Below, piece by piece: positions 51,584 through 60,256 of a stretch of DNA of 64,000 nt. The translations under genes were made by a program, and so were the position numbers. Source of the stretch: Afipia sp. OHSU_II-C1. GTDB taxonomy: Bacteria > Pseudomonadota > Alphaproteobacteria > Rhizobiales > Xanthobacteraceae. The stretch spans positions 124,001 through 188,000 of the forward strand of contig NZ_APJI01000016.1 in assembly GCF_000497575.1 (NCBI RefSeq), read 5' to 3'. The notes below the pieces were generated by a model. That model searched no databases. It saw only the letters and a program-made list of their open reading frames with translations, and was not told the origin of the DNA. Within the stretch, counting starts at the first letter, position 1, and every line of letters begins with the position of its first letter.

Positions 51584-52687
51584 ATGATCCTGCGGATAGC
51601 CTTTCTGGTGCTCGTGTGGTCGTGCGTTCTGCCTTTCGCCCAAGGGCAGGCGCAGAAGGCGTCGGCGCCCGCGAAGCGCGAACTGGTGGTCGGCGTCAAC
51701 AATGCGCCGCCGTTTGCGATGAAGGGCTCCGACGGCGCCTGGTCGGGTCTCAGCATCGAACTCTGGCGGCAGGTCGCGAAGGCGACGAACCAGACGTTCC
51801 GGTTCGTCGAAGTCGAGGACATGCCCGAATTGATTCAGGGGACGGCGTCCTCGCGTTTCGATATTGCGGTGGGAGCCATCACCGTCACTGTCGATCGCGA
51901 AAAGATTCTGGATTTCACGCAGTCTTACTATTCGACAGGCACCGGCATCGCCGTTCCCATCGTCAGTGTGATGAACTGGGCGACACTCCGCCGCGCGATG
52001 ACGTCATTCAATTTCATCCAGGCCGTTGCTGTGTTGATAGGGCTGACGCTGGTGGCTGGTATTCTCGTCTGGTTGCTGGAGCGGCGGCAGAACGAATATT
52101 TCGGAGGCGGCATCACCAAGGGCATCAGCTCCAGCGTGTGGTGGTCGACGCTGGCGATGACGCAGCGATCGTCGGCGGAAAAGGGTCCGCAGACCATTCT
52201 CGGCCGGAGCGTCGCAACTATCTGGCTGGTGGTGTCGGTCATCACCATTGCGGTTTTTACAGCCGGCGTCACTTCGGTGCTGACGACTTCGCAAATCCGG
52301 GGAACGATCTATGGCGCCTCCGACCTCGCATCGGTGCGTGTCGGCACGGTCAAGGGGACATCATCCGAAGGCGATCTTCTGCGGCGCAAGCTCAAGTTCC
52401 AGCCTTATGATACGCTTGGCGACGGACTGAAGGCCTTGCGTGCAGGCCGTATCGACGCGTTCGTTTATGACAAGCCGCTGCTGACATGGGCCATCCGGCA
52501 GGGCTTCGCGTCTCGGCTCAAGGTGCTGGACATTTCCATCGAGGCGCAGAACTACGCGTTCGCGTTGCCGCCCGACAGTCCGCTGCGAAAGTCGCTGTCG
52601 ATTGCGATCCTGGACGCCATACAGAAAGAGTCGTGGATCGAGGCGCGCATCCGCTACCTCGGAGAGGACTCTCTGAGTTCGCCCTGA
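51584..52687 (+). CDS. Prokaryotic glutamate-receptor-like ligand-gated channel
   Basis: A 367-residue periplasm-facing channel subunit: signal peptide (FLVLVWSCVLPFAQG), a solute-binding domain lobe (VVGVNNAPPFAMK) up to about 143, helix (FNFIQAVAVLIGLTLVAGIL), a pore loop at 181-203 (ISSSVWWSTLAMTQRSSAEK), helix to 232, then the second binding lobe. The loop keeps the WW...LAMT scaffold of GluR0-type channels but lacks the TVGYG potassium filter, having QRSSAEKG instead. It may be a non-potassium channel or a transporter-like receptor. ATG 51584 gives the signal peptide; GGAAGAAG is upstream. Confidence 0.8.
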   Translation: MILRIAFLVLVWSCVLPFAQGQAQKASAPAKRELVVGVNNAPPFAMKGSDGAWSGLSIELWRQVAKATNQTFRFVEVEDMPELIQGTASSRFDIAVGAITVTVDREKILDFTQSYYSTGTGIAVPIVSVMNWATLRRAMTSFNFIQAVAVLIGLTLVAGILVWLLERRQNEYFGGGITKGISSSVWWSTLAMTQRSSAEKGPQTILGRSVATIWLVVSVITIAVFTAGVTSVLTTSQIRGTIYGASDLASVRVGTVKGTSSEGDLLRRKLKFQPYDTLGDGLKALRAGRIDAFVYDKPLLTWAIRQGFASRLKVLDISIEAQNYAFALPPDSPLRKSLSIAILDAIQKESWIEARIRYLGEDSLSSP

Positions 52688-52839
52688 GCACTGCGGTTCT
52701 CACGCGATCGTGTAGCCATTTGGCTTGGTTATTGCGCTGCGCATATGCCGCATGCGGCATCGCCGGTGCAGGCCGAGCCTATTCCGGGCTACATACCGGT
52801 CTCACACCGCGCGCGAACCGCCTCAGGACACTTCGCGAA

Positions 52840-54213
52840 ATGGACGCTATTTCGGCGAAGCTGCCTCCCGTAATCGATGGTCTTCCACCGGAAACCAGAC
52901 GCTGGGCGGTGTTTGCGATCTTCACCGCTCTGGCCATGTCGGCGCTGGACACCGCCATTGCCAACATCGCGCTTCCGGCGATTGCAGCCGATCTCAGCAC
53001 AACGCCCGCCGATGTCATCTGGGTCGTGAACGTCTACCAGATCGCGATGGTCGCGACCCTGCTGCCGCTCGCGGCGCTCGGCGAAATCGTCGGCCATCAG
53101 CGGATCTACCTTGGCGGACTCCTGCTGTTCACGGTTGCATCGCTGGCGTGCGCCCTGGCGTGGTCGTTGCCGACGTTGCTGATTGCGCGCGTTCTGCAAG
53201 GGTTGGGCGCAGCCGGCGTCATGAGCGTGAACACGGCTCTCGTCAGATTCGTCTATCCTTCAAGACTTCACGGACGCGGTTTTGGCAACAATGCGCTTGT
53301 GGTCGCGACCGCATTCACGCTCGGCCCGGCGCTGGCGTCGGGCATCCTGTCCGTGGCCTCTTGGCCGTGGCTGTTCGCGATCAACATTCCGTTCGGCGTG
53401 GCCGCCATGCTGATCGGCATCAAGACGCTGCCGCAGACGCCGCGCGCGGCCCACGCCTTCGATTTTCCCGGCGCACTGCTGACGTCGGTCAGCCTGTGCC
53501 TCTTTATCCTCGGAATCGGCAGCGCCGCCCACAAGGCGCCGATGGGCGTTGTCGTCATCGAGCTCGTGGGTGCGGTTATCTTCGGTGCGTGGCTGCTTTA
53601 CAGGCAGGCGGATCATCCGGCTCCCATGCTGCCGATCGATCTGTTTCGCAGGCCGATGTTCTCCCTGTCGGTCGCGACCGCTGTCTGTTCGTTCGCAGTG
53701 CAGGGGCTCGCCTTCGTGTCGCTCCCGTTCTACTTCGAGGACGTTCTCCACCGCACCCAGGTCGAGACCGGATTCTTCATGACACCGTGGTCGATCGTCG
53801 TCGCCATCATGGCGCCCATCGCAGGGCGTCTGTCGGATCGTCATCCCGCAGGTCTGCTGGGCGGATTGGGGCTTCTCATGCTCGGGATCGGAATGGCGCT
53901 GCTGGCCATGCTGCCGGCCTCACCGAGCGTTGCCGACATCGTCTGGCGCATGGCGATCTGCGGCTGCGGGTTCGGTTTTTTCCAGTCCCCGAACATGAAA
54001 GCCATCATGGGCAGTGCGCCTGCCGGGCGCAGCGGCGGCGCGAGCGGCATCGTCGCCACCGCGCGGCTGATCGGGCAGACTCTGGGCGCGGCCCTGGCTG
54101 CGCTATGTTTCGCGCTCGCCGGTCATCACGGCGCGACTGTCGCGCTCGCGCTCGGGGCCGGTTTCGGCGCGCTCGGCTGCATCATGAGTTTTCTGCGGCT
54201 CGCTGTGCGTTGA
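52840..54213 (+). CDS. MFS drug:proton antiporter, DHA2 type
   Basis: A 457-residue multi-pass exporter. The first helices show FTALAMSALDTAIANIALP (motif D1-like LDTAIANIALPAI), then ARVLQGLGAAGVM and a proline-rich GPALASG, as in 14-helix QacA-type members. ATG 52840 is in frame; AGGA lies about 11 bases upstream. It likely exports a drug or metabolite; the substrate is unknown. Not clearly operonic with the enoyl-CoA hydratase that follows after 59 bases. Confidence 0.88.
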   Translation: MDAISAKLPPVIDGLPPETRRWAVFAIFTALAMSALDTAIANIALPAIAADLSTTPADVIWVVNVYQIAMVATLLPLAALGEIVGHQRIYLGGLLLFTVASLACALAWSLPTLLIARVLQGLGAAGVMSVNTALVRFVYPSRLHGRGFGNNALVVATAFTLGPALASGILSVASWPWLFAINIPFGVAAMLIGIKTLPQTPRAAHAFDFPGALLTSVSLCLFILGIGSAAHKAPMGVVVIELVGAVIFGAWLLYRQADHPAPMLPIDLFRRPMFSLSVATAVCSFAVQGLAFVSLPFYFEDVLHRTQVETGFFMTPWSIVVAIMAPIAGRLSDRHPAGLLGGLGLLMLGIGMALLAMLPASPSVADIVWRMAICGCGFGFFQSPNMKAIMGSAPAGRSGGASGIVATARLIGQTLGAALAALCFALAGHHGATVALALGAGFGALGCIMSFLRLAVR

Positions 54214-54272
54214 CGCTCTGAATTTTCCGGCTTACCGGTTGTTCAAAGAAACAATGGTCAAGGGAGATGCGA

Positions 54273-55061
54273 GTGTCAGATCAGCCGGTGCTTCTGAAGG
54301 TCGATGGACCTATTGCGCGCATTGTTTTCAATCGTCCCAAGGTTCTGAACGCGCTGAGCGTGGATGCGGCGGACGCGTTTCTGAGCGCCTGCAAAAGCGT
54401 CGCCGCCGATAAGGAAAACCGTGTCGTCATCATTGCAGGAGAGGGGCGCGCCTTCATGGCGGGCGGCGACATCTCCGCGTTTCAGGGACCGGCTGACGAA
54501 GTGCGCAGGCATGTTCCGACGATCATGGAACCGCTGCATGAAGGACTCGAAATTCTGGCGGGGCTGCCCCAGCCGGTGATTGCCAGCCTCCACGGCGCGG
54601 TCGCTGGAGCAGGCATGAGCATCGCGCTTTCGACGGATCTCGCGATTGCTGCGGACACCGCGATCTTCACGCTGGCCTATTCCAAGCTTGGCACGAGCCC
54701 TGACGGCTCGTCGTCATGGTCGCTGCCCCGGCTGGTCGGCCTGCGCAAAGCGCTGGAGATTGCGCTGCTGTCGGATGTTTATGATGCCGCGGAAGCGCTG
54801 CGGCTGGGTCTCGTCAATCGCGTGGTGCCTGCGGCCGATCTCGCCAGCGAGACCGAGAAGCTGGCGCGACGTCTCGCGGAGGGGCCGACATTCGCCTATG
54901 GACAGGCAAAGGCGCTGCTGCGCGGCTCGCTCGACAACTCCTTGCACGATCAGATGGAGGCTGAGGCGAAGGCGTTCGGCGCATGTATCGGTACGAAGGA
55001 CTTTACCGAAGGCGTCAACGCGTTTCTCGCCAAGCGACAGCCGACATTCACCGGCAAATAA
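54273..55061 (+). CDS. Enoyl-CoA hydratase/isomerase family protein
   Basis: Crotonase-fold enzyme of 262 residues acting on CoA thioesters: NRPKVLNALS, the oxyanion-hole block GEGRAFMAGGDISAFQ and LHGAVAGAGMSIALSTDLAI with YSKLGTSPDGSSSW. The usual second catalytic Glu position reads PDG, which suits isomerases or atypical hydratases. GTG 54273 is preferred to ATG 54267 because GGGAG lies six bases before GTG but directly abuts the ATG. The stop meets the convergent acyltransferase. Confidence 0.85.
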   Translation: MSDQPVLLKVDGPIARIVFNRPKVLNALSVDAADAFLSACKSVAADKENRVVIIAGEGRAFMAGGDISAFQGPADEVRRHVPTIMEPLHEGLEILAGLPQPVIASLHGAVAGAGMSIALSTDLAIAADTAIFTLAYSKLGTSPDGSSSWSLPRLVGLRKALEIALLSDVYDAAEALRLGLVNRVVPAADLASETEKLARRLAEGPTFAYGQAKALLRGSLDNSLHDQMEAEAKAFGACIGTKDFTEGVNAFLAKRQPTFTGK

Positions 55062-56186
55062 CTAGGCCGCCGGGGATGCCGCCGCCGCAGGTTTCTGCGG
55101 CGGGCCGATCAGCAGCTTGGTGAGCCAGCGCCGGCTCGGATTTTCAACCACCGCATAGGACACGCGGCCCACAGCAAGCACCAGCAGTGAAATCGCCGCC
55201 ACCAGGAAAAGCTGCGGCGCGAGGCCGATGGTCTTCGACACTTGCGAGATGAGGATCATCCCCACCGCGTAGTGATAAAGATAGATCGAGTAACTGCACT
55301 CGCCGATCCAGACCAGCGGGCGAATTTCAAAAATTCTCATTGACGTCGGTTTTGTTGCGAGAAACCAGAATAACGTCAGAAAAAACAGCGCAGCGGCGCT
55401 GGCAAAGACCGGATCTCGCCCGATCATCGCGTAGTTTGTGCTGACCCGCGCGATCAGCGCATACATCATGGCGAGCATGATAAGCGCTGCGCCTTTGGCG
55501 AGCCGTTCCTTGTACAGTTCGTAGAACACTGCACCGGCCGCGAACCACGGCAGGTAATCAGGAATGAACAGCGCGTCATAGACCCCGTTGTATCCGGGCA
55601 TCGCGCGCCGCAGCAGGGCGCGGGCGATATAGACGACGAGTGTAAAGATGACGATGTTGCGCGCGAGTTTCTCCCGCGAGAAAAGCCAGAACAGGATCAC
55701 CGCGATCACGTAGAACCGGATCTCGACCACCAGCGACCAGTAGACCCCGGTGACGTAATCCACCTTCGGAAACCAGCCGGACCACAGCGACGGCGGCGTC
55801 AGCGTGAGCGACGGCAGGAAATTCGGCCAGAACTGGCGGCGGTGGAGGGCGAATGGCGCATCGGACCAGTTCAGCAGAAAGAATGTGAGAATCGCAGAAA
55901 CAATCAGCGCGGGCCAGATGCGCGCGAATCTGCGGATCACGAAATCAATCACCGATCGCGACGATTCCAGAGTCATCGCGATGACAAAGCCCGAGATGAT
56001 GAAGAACAGTTCGACGCCCATGTAGCCGTACTTGAAGATCAGGACGCTGCTGAACGTCTCGCCGTACGGGTACAGCGTCGATTTATAGTAGAACGACTCG
56101 AGATGATAAAAATAATGAAAGCCCATCACCAGCAGGATGGCCACGCCGCGCAAGCCGTCCAGGGCTCGGAGTCGTTGGCTGACCAT
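55062..56186 (-). CDS. Membrane acyltransferase, acyltransferase-3 family
   Basis: A 374-residue multi-pass membrane enzyme: LRALDGLRGVAILLVMGFHY with the catalytic-type His24, then GVELFFIISGFVIAMTL and about ten hydrophobic helices, and a PPQKPAAAAS tail. It acylates a surface sugar or lipid. It is the second copy of this family in the window (the other is at 2825) but shares only the family motifs. Not obviously linked to its neighbours. Confidence 0.88.
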   Translation of the reverse strand: MVSQRLRALDGLRGVAILLVMGFHYFYHLESFYYKSTLYPYGETFSSVLIFKYGYMGVELFFIISGFVIAMTLESSRSVIDFVIRRFARIWPALIVSAILTFFLLNWSDAPFALHRRQFWPNFLPSLTLTPPSLWSGWFPKVDYVTGVYWSLVVEIRFYVIAVILFWLFSREKLARNIVIFTLVVYIARALLRRAMPGYNGVYDALFIPDYLPWFAAGAVFYELYKERLAKGAALIMLAMMYALIARVSTNYAMIGRDPVFASAAALFFLTLFWFLATKPTSMRIFEIRPLVWIGECSYSIYLYHYAVGMILISQVSKTIGLAPQLFLVAAISLLVLAVGRVSYAVVENPSRRWLTKLLIGPPQKPAAAASPAA

Positions 56187-56569
56187 AGGTTATCCGCTCT
56201 GCTAATCGGTGACGGCGCAATATAACCGGAAATTCCATATTCGGATTTCGTCTACGGCACCCTCTTTGTCAATTTGCACAGTTGCAACGATGCCAATCGA
56301 ATTCCGGCATCCGCATGCTCTTGCTTTTCGTCGCGGCGAACACCTCGGCCGCGGTTGTTCAATGCCGGGATGGGAGGGCGACATTCTCCAGCAACTGCAA
56401 CGGGATCAATCAAAAGCCATTAGGTTGGTCTGCATTGTCGGACAAGACAACAAAAGTGAAATTTGGCCGACGAATTTTCGCAATGCAGCAAAAAAGTCGC
56501 TGCTAGCAGCCCATTGACGAGCACAAGACACACCCCTACCAATTGTCCGACAATCAACATCGGGCTTTC
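56187..56569. other. Non-coding gap upstream of the GntR regulator
   Basis: About 380 bases between divergent acyltransferase and regulator starts. Locally AT-richer than the flanks and without a long credible ORF. It should hold the promoters of both genes. I see no clear operator or terminator. Confidence 0.4.
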
Positions 56570-57346
56570 ATGTCGTCGACGTCCCCGAATTTCAAGCGCA
56601 TCGAAGTCGCGCCCGCCTATCAAAAGGTGGCTGACGCGATCGAGCGTGAAATCGTCAACGGCCGGATCAAGCCCGATGATCCGATCGGGACCGAATCCGA
56701 ACTGGTTCAACAATTCGGCGTCAATCGTTCGACGGTTCGCGAGGGAATCCGGGTTCTCGAGGAAGGCGGATTGATCCGGCGGGATTCAAGCCGCCGTCTG
56801 TATGCGTGCCTGCCGCGATACAACAAGCTCGCAAGCCGGCTGAGCCGCGCGCTTGTGCTGCACGAAGTCACGTTCAGGGAATTGTTCGAGACCGCGATGA
56901 TCCTCGAGGTTGCCGCGATTGAGTACGCGGTTAATCACGCCACCGACGAGGACATCGCCGAGATCGCTCTCAACATTGAGAAGACCGAGCAATCCATTGC
57001 CAATCCCGCGGCGTTCGCCGAACTTGACGCCGAGTTTCATATCCTGATTGCAAAAGCCTCACACAATCGCGTGCTGCAACTGGCGCGCGAGCCGGCCGGT
57101 CTGCTGTTCTTTCCGACCACCGAGATGGTGGTGCGCAATGTTGCCGAAGGCATGCCGCGTCTGATTGCCGCACATCATCATCTGCTCGATGCGATCCGGA
57201 AGCGCGACAAGCAACACGGTATGATCTGGATGCGGCGGCATGTCGAAGACTGGCGGCGCGGCTTTGAGCGGGCCGGCAACTCGCTCGATCGGCCGGTGGA
57301 GCGGATGTACATGGAACATGCGCTGCTGGCGCAGCAGAAGCGATGA
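56570..57346 (+). CDS. GntR-family (FadR/FCD) transcriptional regulator
   Basis: A 258-residue regulator with a winged helix-turn-helix (YQKVADAIEREIVNG, GTESELVQQFGVNRSTVREG) and an all-helical C-terminal FCD effector domain (FRELFETAMILEVAAIEYAV; HILIAKASHNRVLQL). ATG 56570 is used rather than the TTG at 56543. It lies 133 bases upstream of the ABC operon and likely represses it until its acid or CoA effector binds. FCD domains use metal-bound organic acids or acyl ligands. Confidence 0.87.
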   Translation: MSSTSPNFKRIEVAPAYQKVADAIEREIVNGRIKPDDPIGTESELVQQFGVNRSTVREGIRVLEEGGLIRRDSSRRLYACLPRYNKLASRLSRALVLHEVTFRELFETAMILEVAAIEYAVNHATDEDIAEIALNIEKTEQSIANPAAFAELDAEFHILIAKASHNRVLQLAREPAGLLFFPTTEMVVRNVAEGMPRLIAAHHHLLDAIRKRDKQHGMIWMRRHVEDWRRGFERAGNSLDRPVERMYMEHALLAQQKR

Positions 57347-57414
57347 GGACAGCGATTTAAAAAACACTTGGCCACAAGAGCGCTGAAGCGCCAGGCAAAT
57401 CAAAAGGGGAGGTC

Positions 57415-57483
57415 ATGGTGACAGGGTTGGGGAATCCGGTGCATCCGGATATCGATAGGCCGATCGCGCGGAGCGCGGCATGA
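57415..57483 (+). CDS. 22-residue leader ORF overlapping the livG start
   Basis: ATG 57415 preceded by AAGGGGAGG, the strongest ribosome site in this operon, opens a 22-codon frame with a HPDIDRP segment that ends TGA 57481-57483. The livG ATG (57480) overlaps this stop. Ribosomes ending here could start livG, giving translational coupling. It may be a control leader or may mark an upstream start for livG in another context. Confidence 0.45.
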   Translation: MVTGLGNPVHPDIDRPIARSAA

Positions 57484-58319
57484 CGATGCGTGATCGCGAT
57501 CCGCTGTCGTCCGCCGAACTGAACGTCAGCAATCTGTCGCTGGCTTTCGGCGGCCTGAAGGCGCTGACGGATGTTTCGTTTTCAGTCGCGCCCGGATCGA
57601 TCACGGCGGTGATCGGCCCGAACGGCGCGGGCAAGACATCGCTGTTCAATTGCATCTCCGGCTTCTATCGGCCATCCACCGGCATCATCGCGTTCGGCGG
57701 CGAGGACATCAGCAAACTGCATCCCCCGGCGCGAGCCAAGCTCGGCCTGGCGCGCACGTTCCAGAACATCGCGCTGTTTCGCGGCATGACTGTGCTCGAC
57801 AACATCAAGCTCGGCCGCCATGCCCACATGGAGACAAATGTCTTCGATGCGCTCTGGTACTTCGGCCGGGCAAAACGCGAAGAGCTTGAACTGCGCTCCG
57901 AGATCGAGCGGCGTGTGCTTGACTTTCTTGAGATGGAACACATCCGCGATCAGCCGGTGGCGTCGTTGTCCTACGGCCTCCGTAAGCGTGTCGAACTGGC
58001 ACGCGCGCTTGCGATGCGTCCGCGCATCCTGATGCTGGACGAGCCGGTCGCAGGCATGAACCGCGAAGAAACCGAGGACATGGCCCGCTTCATTCTCGAT
58101 GTGAAAGAAGAGTGGGGCGTCACCATCCTGATGGTCGAGCACGACATGGGCCTTGTGATGGACATCTCCGATCACGTCGTCGTGCTGAACTTCGGACAGG
58201 TGATTGCAGCCGGCAAGCCGGCCGAGATCCAGAACAACCCCGATGTCATCTCGGCCTATCTGGGTTCGGGCGATGTTGGCGAATTGTCGCGGCGTATTGC
58301 GGGCGAGAAGGCGGCGTGA
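57480..58319 (+). CDS. livG: ABC transporter ATP-binding protein, LivG type
   Basis: A 279-residue ATPase: Walker A GPNGAGKTS, a Q-loop in LARTFQNIALF, the signature SYGLRKRVELARAL, Walker B ILMLDEPVAGMN, and the H-loop VEHDM. LivG differs from LivF by this length and the MNREE insertion. It is the first of livG-livH-livM-livK-like-livF, all with overlapping or close starts. Paired with the ligase, transport of an aromatic or branched organic acid is more likely than of amino acids. Confidence 0.9.
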   Translation: MTMRDRDPLSSAELNVSNLSLAFGGLKALTDVSFSVAPGSITAVIGPNGAGKTSLFNCISGFYRPSTGIIAFGGEDISKLHPPARAKLGLARTFQNIALFRGMTVLDNIKLGRHAHMETNVFDALWYFGRAKREELELRSEIERRVLDFLEMEHIRDQPVASLSYGLRKRVELARALAMRPRILMLDEPVAGMNREETEDMARFILDVKEEWGVTILMVEHDMGLVMDISDHVVVLNFGQVIAAGKPAEIQNNPDVISAYLGSGDVGELSRRIAGEKAA

Positions 58320-59197
58320 TGGATTGGCTCTTTCTCATCGAGATCGTGCTCTCGGGCCTCGGGTCGGGCGCATTGCTGGCGCTGACCGGCATCGCGTTCG
58401 TCCTGATCTACAAGGCCACCAAGGTGCTGAATCTCGCGGTCGGCGAAATGCTGATGCTGTGCGCGTATTTCTTCTTCGGACTGACTGCTGCGCTCGCGCT
58501 TCCGGTCTGGCTTGCGATCATTCTGACGGTGATCGGCGGCGGCATTCTCGGCGGCGTGATCGAGCGCGTTTTGATCCGGCCGATGCTGGGCGAAAGCCCG
58601 ATTTCGGTGTTCATGGTGACGGTCGGCCTCAGCTCTGTTCTGATCGGGTTCGTCGAATTCGTCTGGGGAAGCGATCCTGCAACGTTGCCGAACTTCCTGC
58701 CGTCGAAACCGATCTTTATCGGCAGCGCTTACGTCTCCCCGAAGATTGCGGTGAGCTTTGTGGTCGCGACGATCTTGATCGCGGTGTTCCTTGCGGTTTT
58801 CCGGACATGGCGCGGCGGTGTCGCGCTGCGCGCCACTGCCACCGATCAGGGGGCGGCATTCTCTTGCGGCATCAATGTCCCAGCGGTGTTCTCGGTCTCG
58901 TGGATCGTCGCCGGAATGGCGGCAGCGGGCTCCGGGATCCTGATCGGTTCGATCGGCGGGATTTCGCCGACCATGGGTGTGTTCGGTCTGTCGGTGCTGG
59001 TCGCTGTCATTGTCGGCGGTCTGGACTCCATTGCCGGCGCGCTTGTTGCGGGTCTGGCCATCGGTGTTGTCGAGGCGCTGGTTGGCACCTATCTAGGCGG
59101 GGAGTTCAAGCTGCTCGTGACCTTCATCATTCTCGTGGTTGCGCTGATGATCCGTCCTTACGGATTGTTCGGCACTGTTGAAATCGAGCGACTCTGA
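58319..59197 (+). CDS. livH: ABC transporter permease, LivH type
   Basis: A 292-residue permease with about eight transmembrane helices; it starts in the last base of livG (TGATG) and ends in the first base of livM. Conserved GSGALLALTGIAFVLIYKATK and a C-terminal IVGGLDSIAGALVAGLAIGV block are typical of LivH. It forms the channel with LivM. Confidence 0.9.
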   Translation: MDWLFLIEIVLSGLGSGALLALTGIAFVLIYKATKVLNLAVGEMLMLCAYFFFGLTAALALPVWLAIILTVIGGGILGGVIERVLIRPMLGESPISVFMVTVGLSSVLIGFVEFVWGSDPATLPNFLPSKPIFIGSAYVSPKIAVSFVVATILIAVFLAVFRTWRGGVALRATATDQGAAFSCGINVPAVFSVSWIVAGMAAAGSGILIGSIGGISPTMGVFGLSVLVAVIVGGLDSIAGALVAGLAIGVVEALVGTYLGGEFKLLVTFIILVVALMIRPYGLFGTVEIERL

Positions 59198-60237
59198 TGC
59201 GTATCGGCGCCATCCATCAAACCTACGCCCAGGCGGAAGCGCTGTTCGACACCAGCGTGCAACGGTTCATGCTCGTGCTGCTGTTCGCAGGGCTCGTGCT
59301 GTTTCCGTTCTTCGCCGATCAGTACTGGATCTATCTCGCCTGTCTTGTCCTGATCCATATCGTCAGCACGACCGGGCTTAACATTCTCACCGGCTATACC
59401 GGCCTTGTCAGTCTGGGGCAGGCGGCCTTCATGTCGGTCGGGGCCTACACCGTCGCCATTCTTGAAATACGGGTGGGTACGCCGTTCATTATCAATCTCG
59501 TCGTGGCGGGATTTGTCGCGGCGGGCGTCGGCATGGTGGTCGGCATTCCGAGTCTGCGCGTGAAGGGGCTTTATCTCGCCATCGCCACCATCGCAGCGTC
59601 TTTCATTCTCCACTTCCTGTTTGCCAACGGACCGGCAATTCTCGGTGGAACGCAGGGGCTCAGCATGCCACCTGCGCGGTTGTTCGGATATGATCTTGCG
59701 CGTCCGTTCCAGTTGTACTGGCTCTTTATGCCGCTTACGGCGCTGTCGGTTCTCGCGGCGGCCAACCTGTTCCGCACCCGTATTGGCCGGGCCTTCATCG
59801 CCATCCGTGATCGCGATATTTCCGCGGAAGTGCTGGGCATTCCGCTGCTGAAGTACAAGCTGCTGTCGTTTGCGCTGTCGTCATTCTATGCGGGCGTCGC
59901 CGGCGGAATGTGGGCTTACTTCTTCCGTGTGGTCACGCCGGAAAGCTTCCCGCTGATCTATTCGGTGTTTTTCCTTGCCGCGGTGATCGTCGGAGGGATG
60001 GGCACCATTCTCGGCGCGATCCTCGGCGCTATCTTCATGACCATGGTGCCGGAATTTCTAAAGATCGCGGTTTCCTACATGACCTTCATTCCGAATGCGG
60101 TGGCGCAACTGTCACCGATCCGGACAATCGTTTTCGGCTTGCTCATCATCGGGTTCCTGCTGTTCGAGCCGCAGGGCCTTGCCGAAATCTGGCGCCGCGT
60201 GCGGCGCTTCTTCCATCTGTGGCCGTTCAAAAAATAG
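59197..60237 (+). CDS. livM: ABC transporter permease, LivM type
   Basis: A 346-residue second permease with about ten helices, including TGYTGLVSLGQAAFMSVGAY and a GMGTILGAILGAIFMTMVP block. Overlaps livH by one base. With LivH it forms the membrane channel of a hydrophobic amino-acid/acid-type importer. Confidence 0.9.
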   Translation: MRIGAIHQTYAQAEALFDTSVQRFMLVLLFAGLVLFPFFADQYWIYLACLVLIHIVSTTGLNILTGYTGLVSLGQAAFMSVGAYTVAILEIRVGTPFIINLVVAGFVAAGVGMVVGIPSLRVKGLYLAIATIAASFILHFLFANGPAILGGTQGLSMPPARLFGYDLARPFQLYWLFMPLTALSVLAAANLFRTRIGRAFIAIRDRDISAEVLGIPLLKYKLLSFALSSFYAGVAGGMWAYFFRVVTPESFPLIYSVFFLAAVIVGGMGTILGAILGAIFMTMVPEFLKIAVSYMTFIPNAVAQLSPIRTIVFGLLIIGFLLFEPQGLAEIWRRVRRFFHLWPFKK

Positions 60238-60256
60238 TATGCAGGGAGAAACAACA

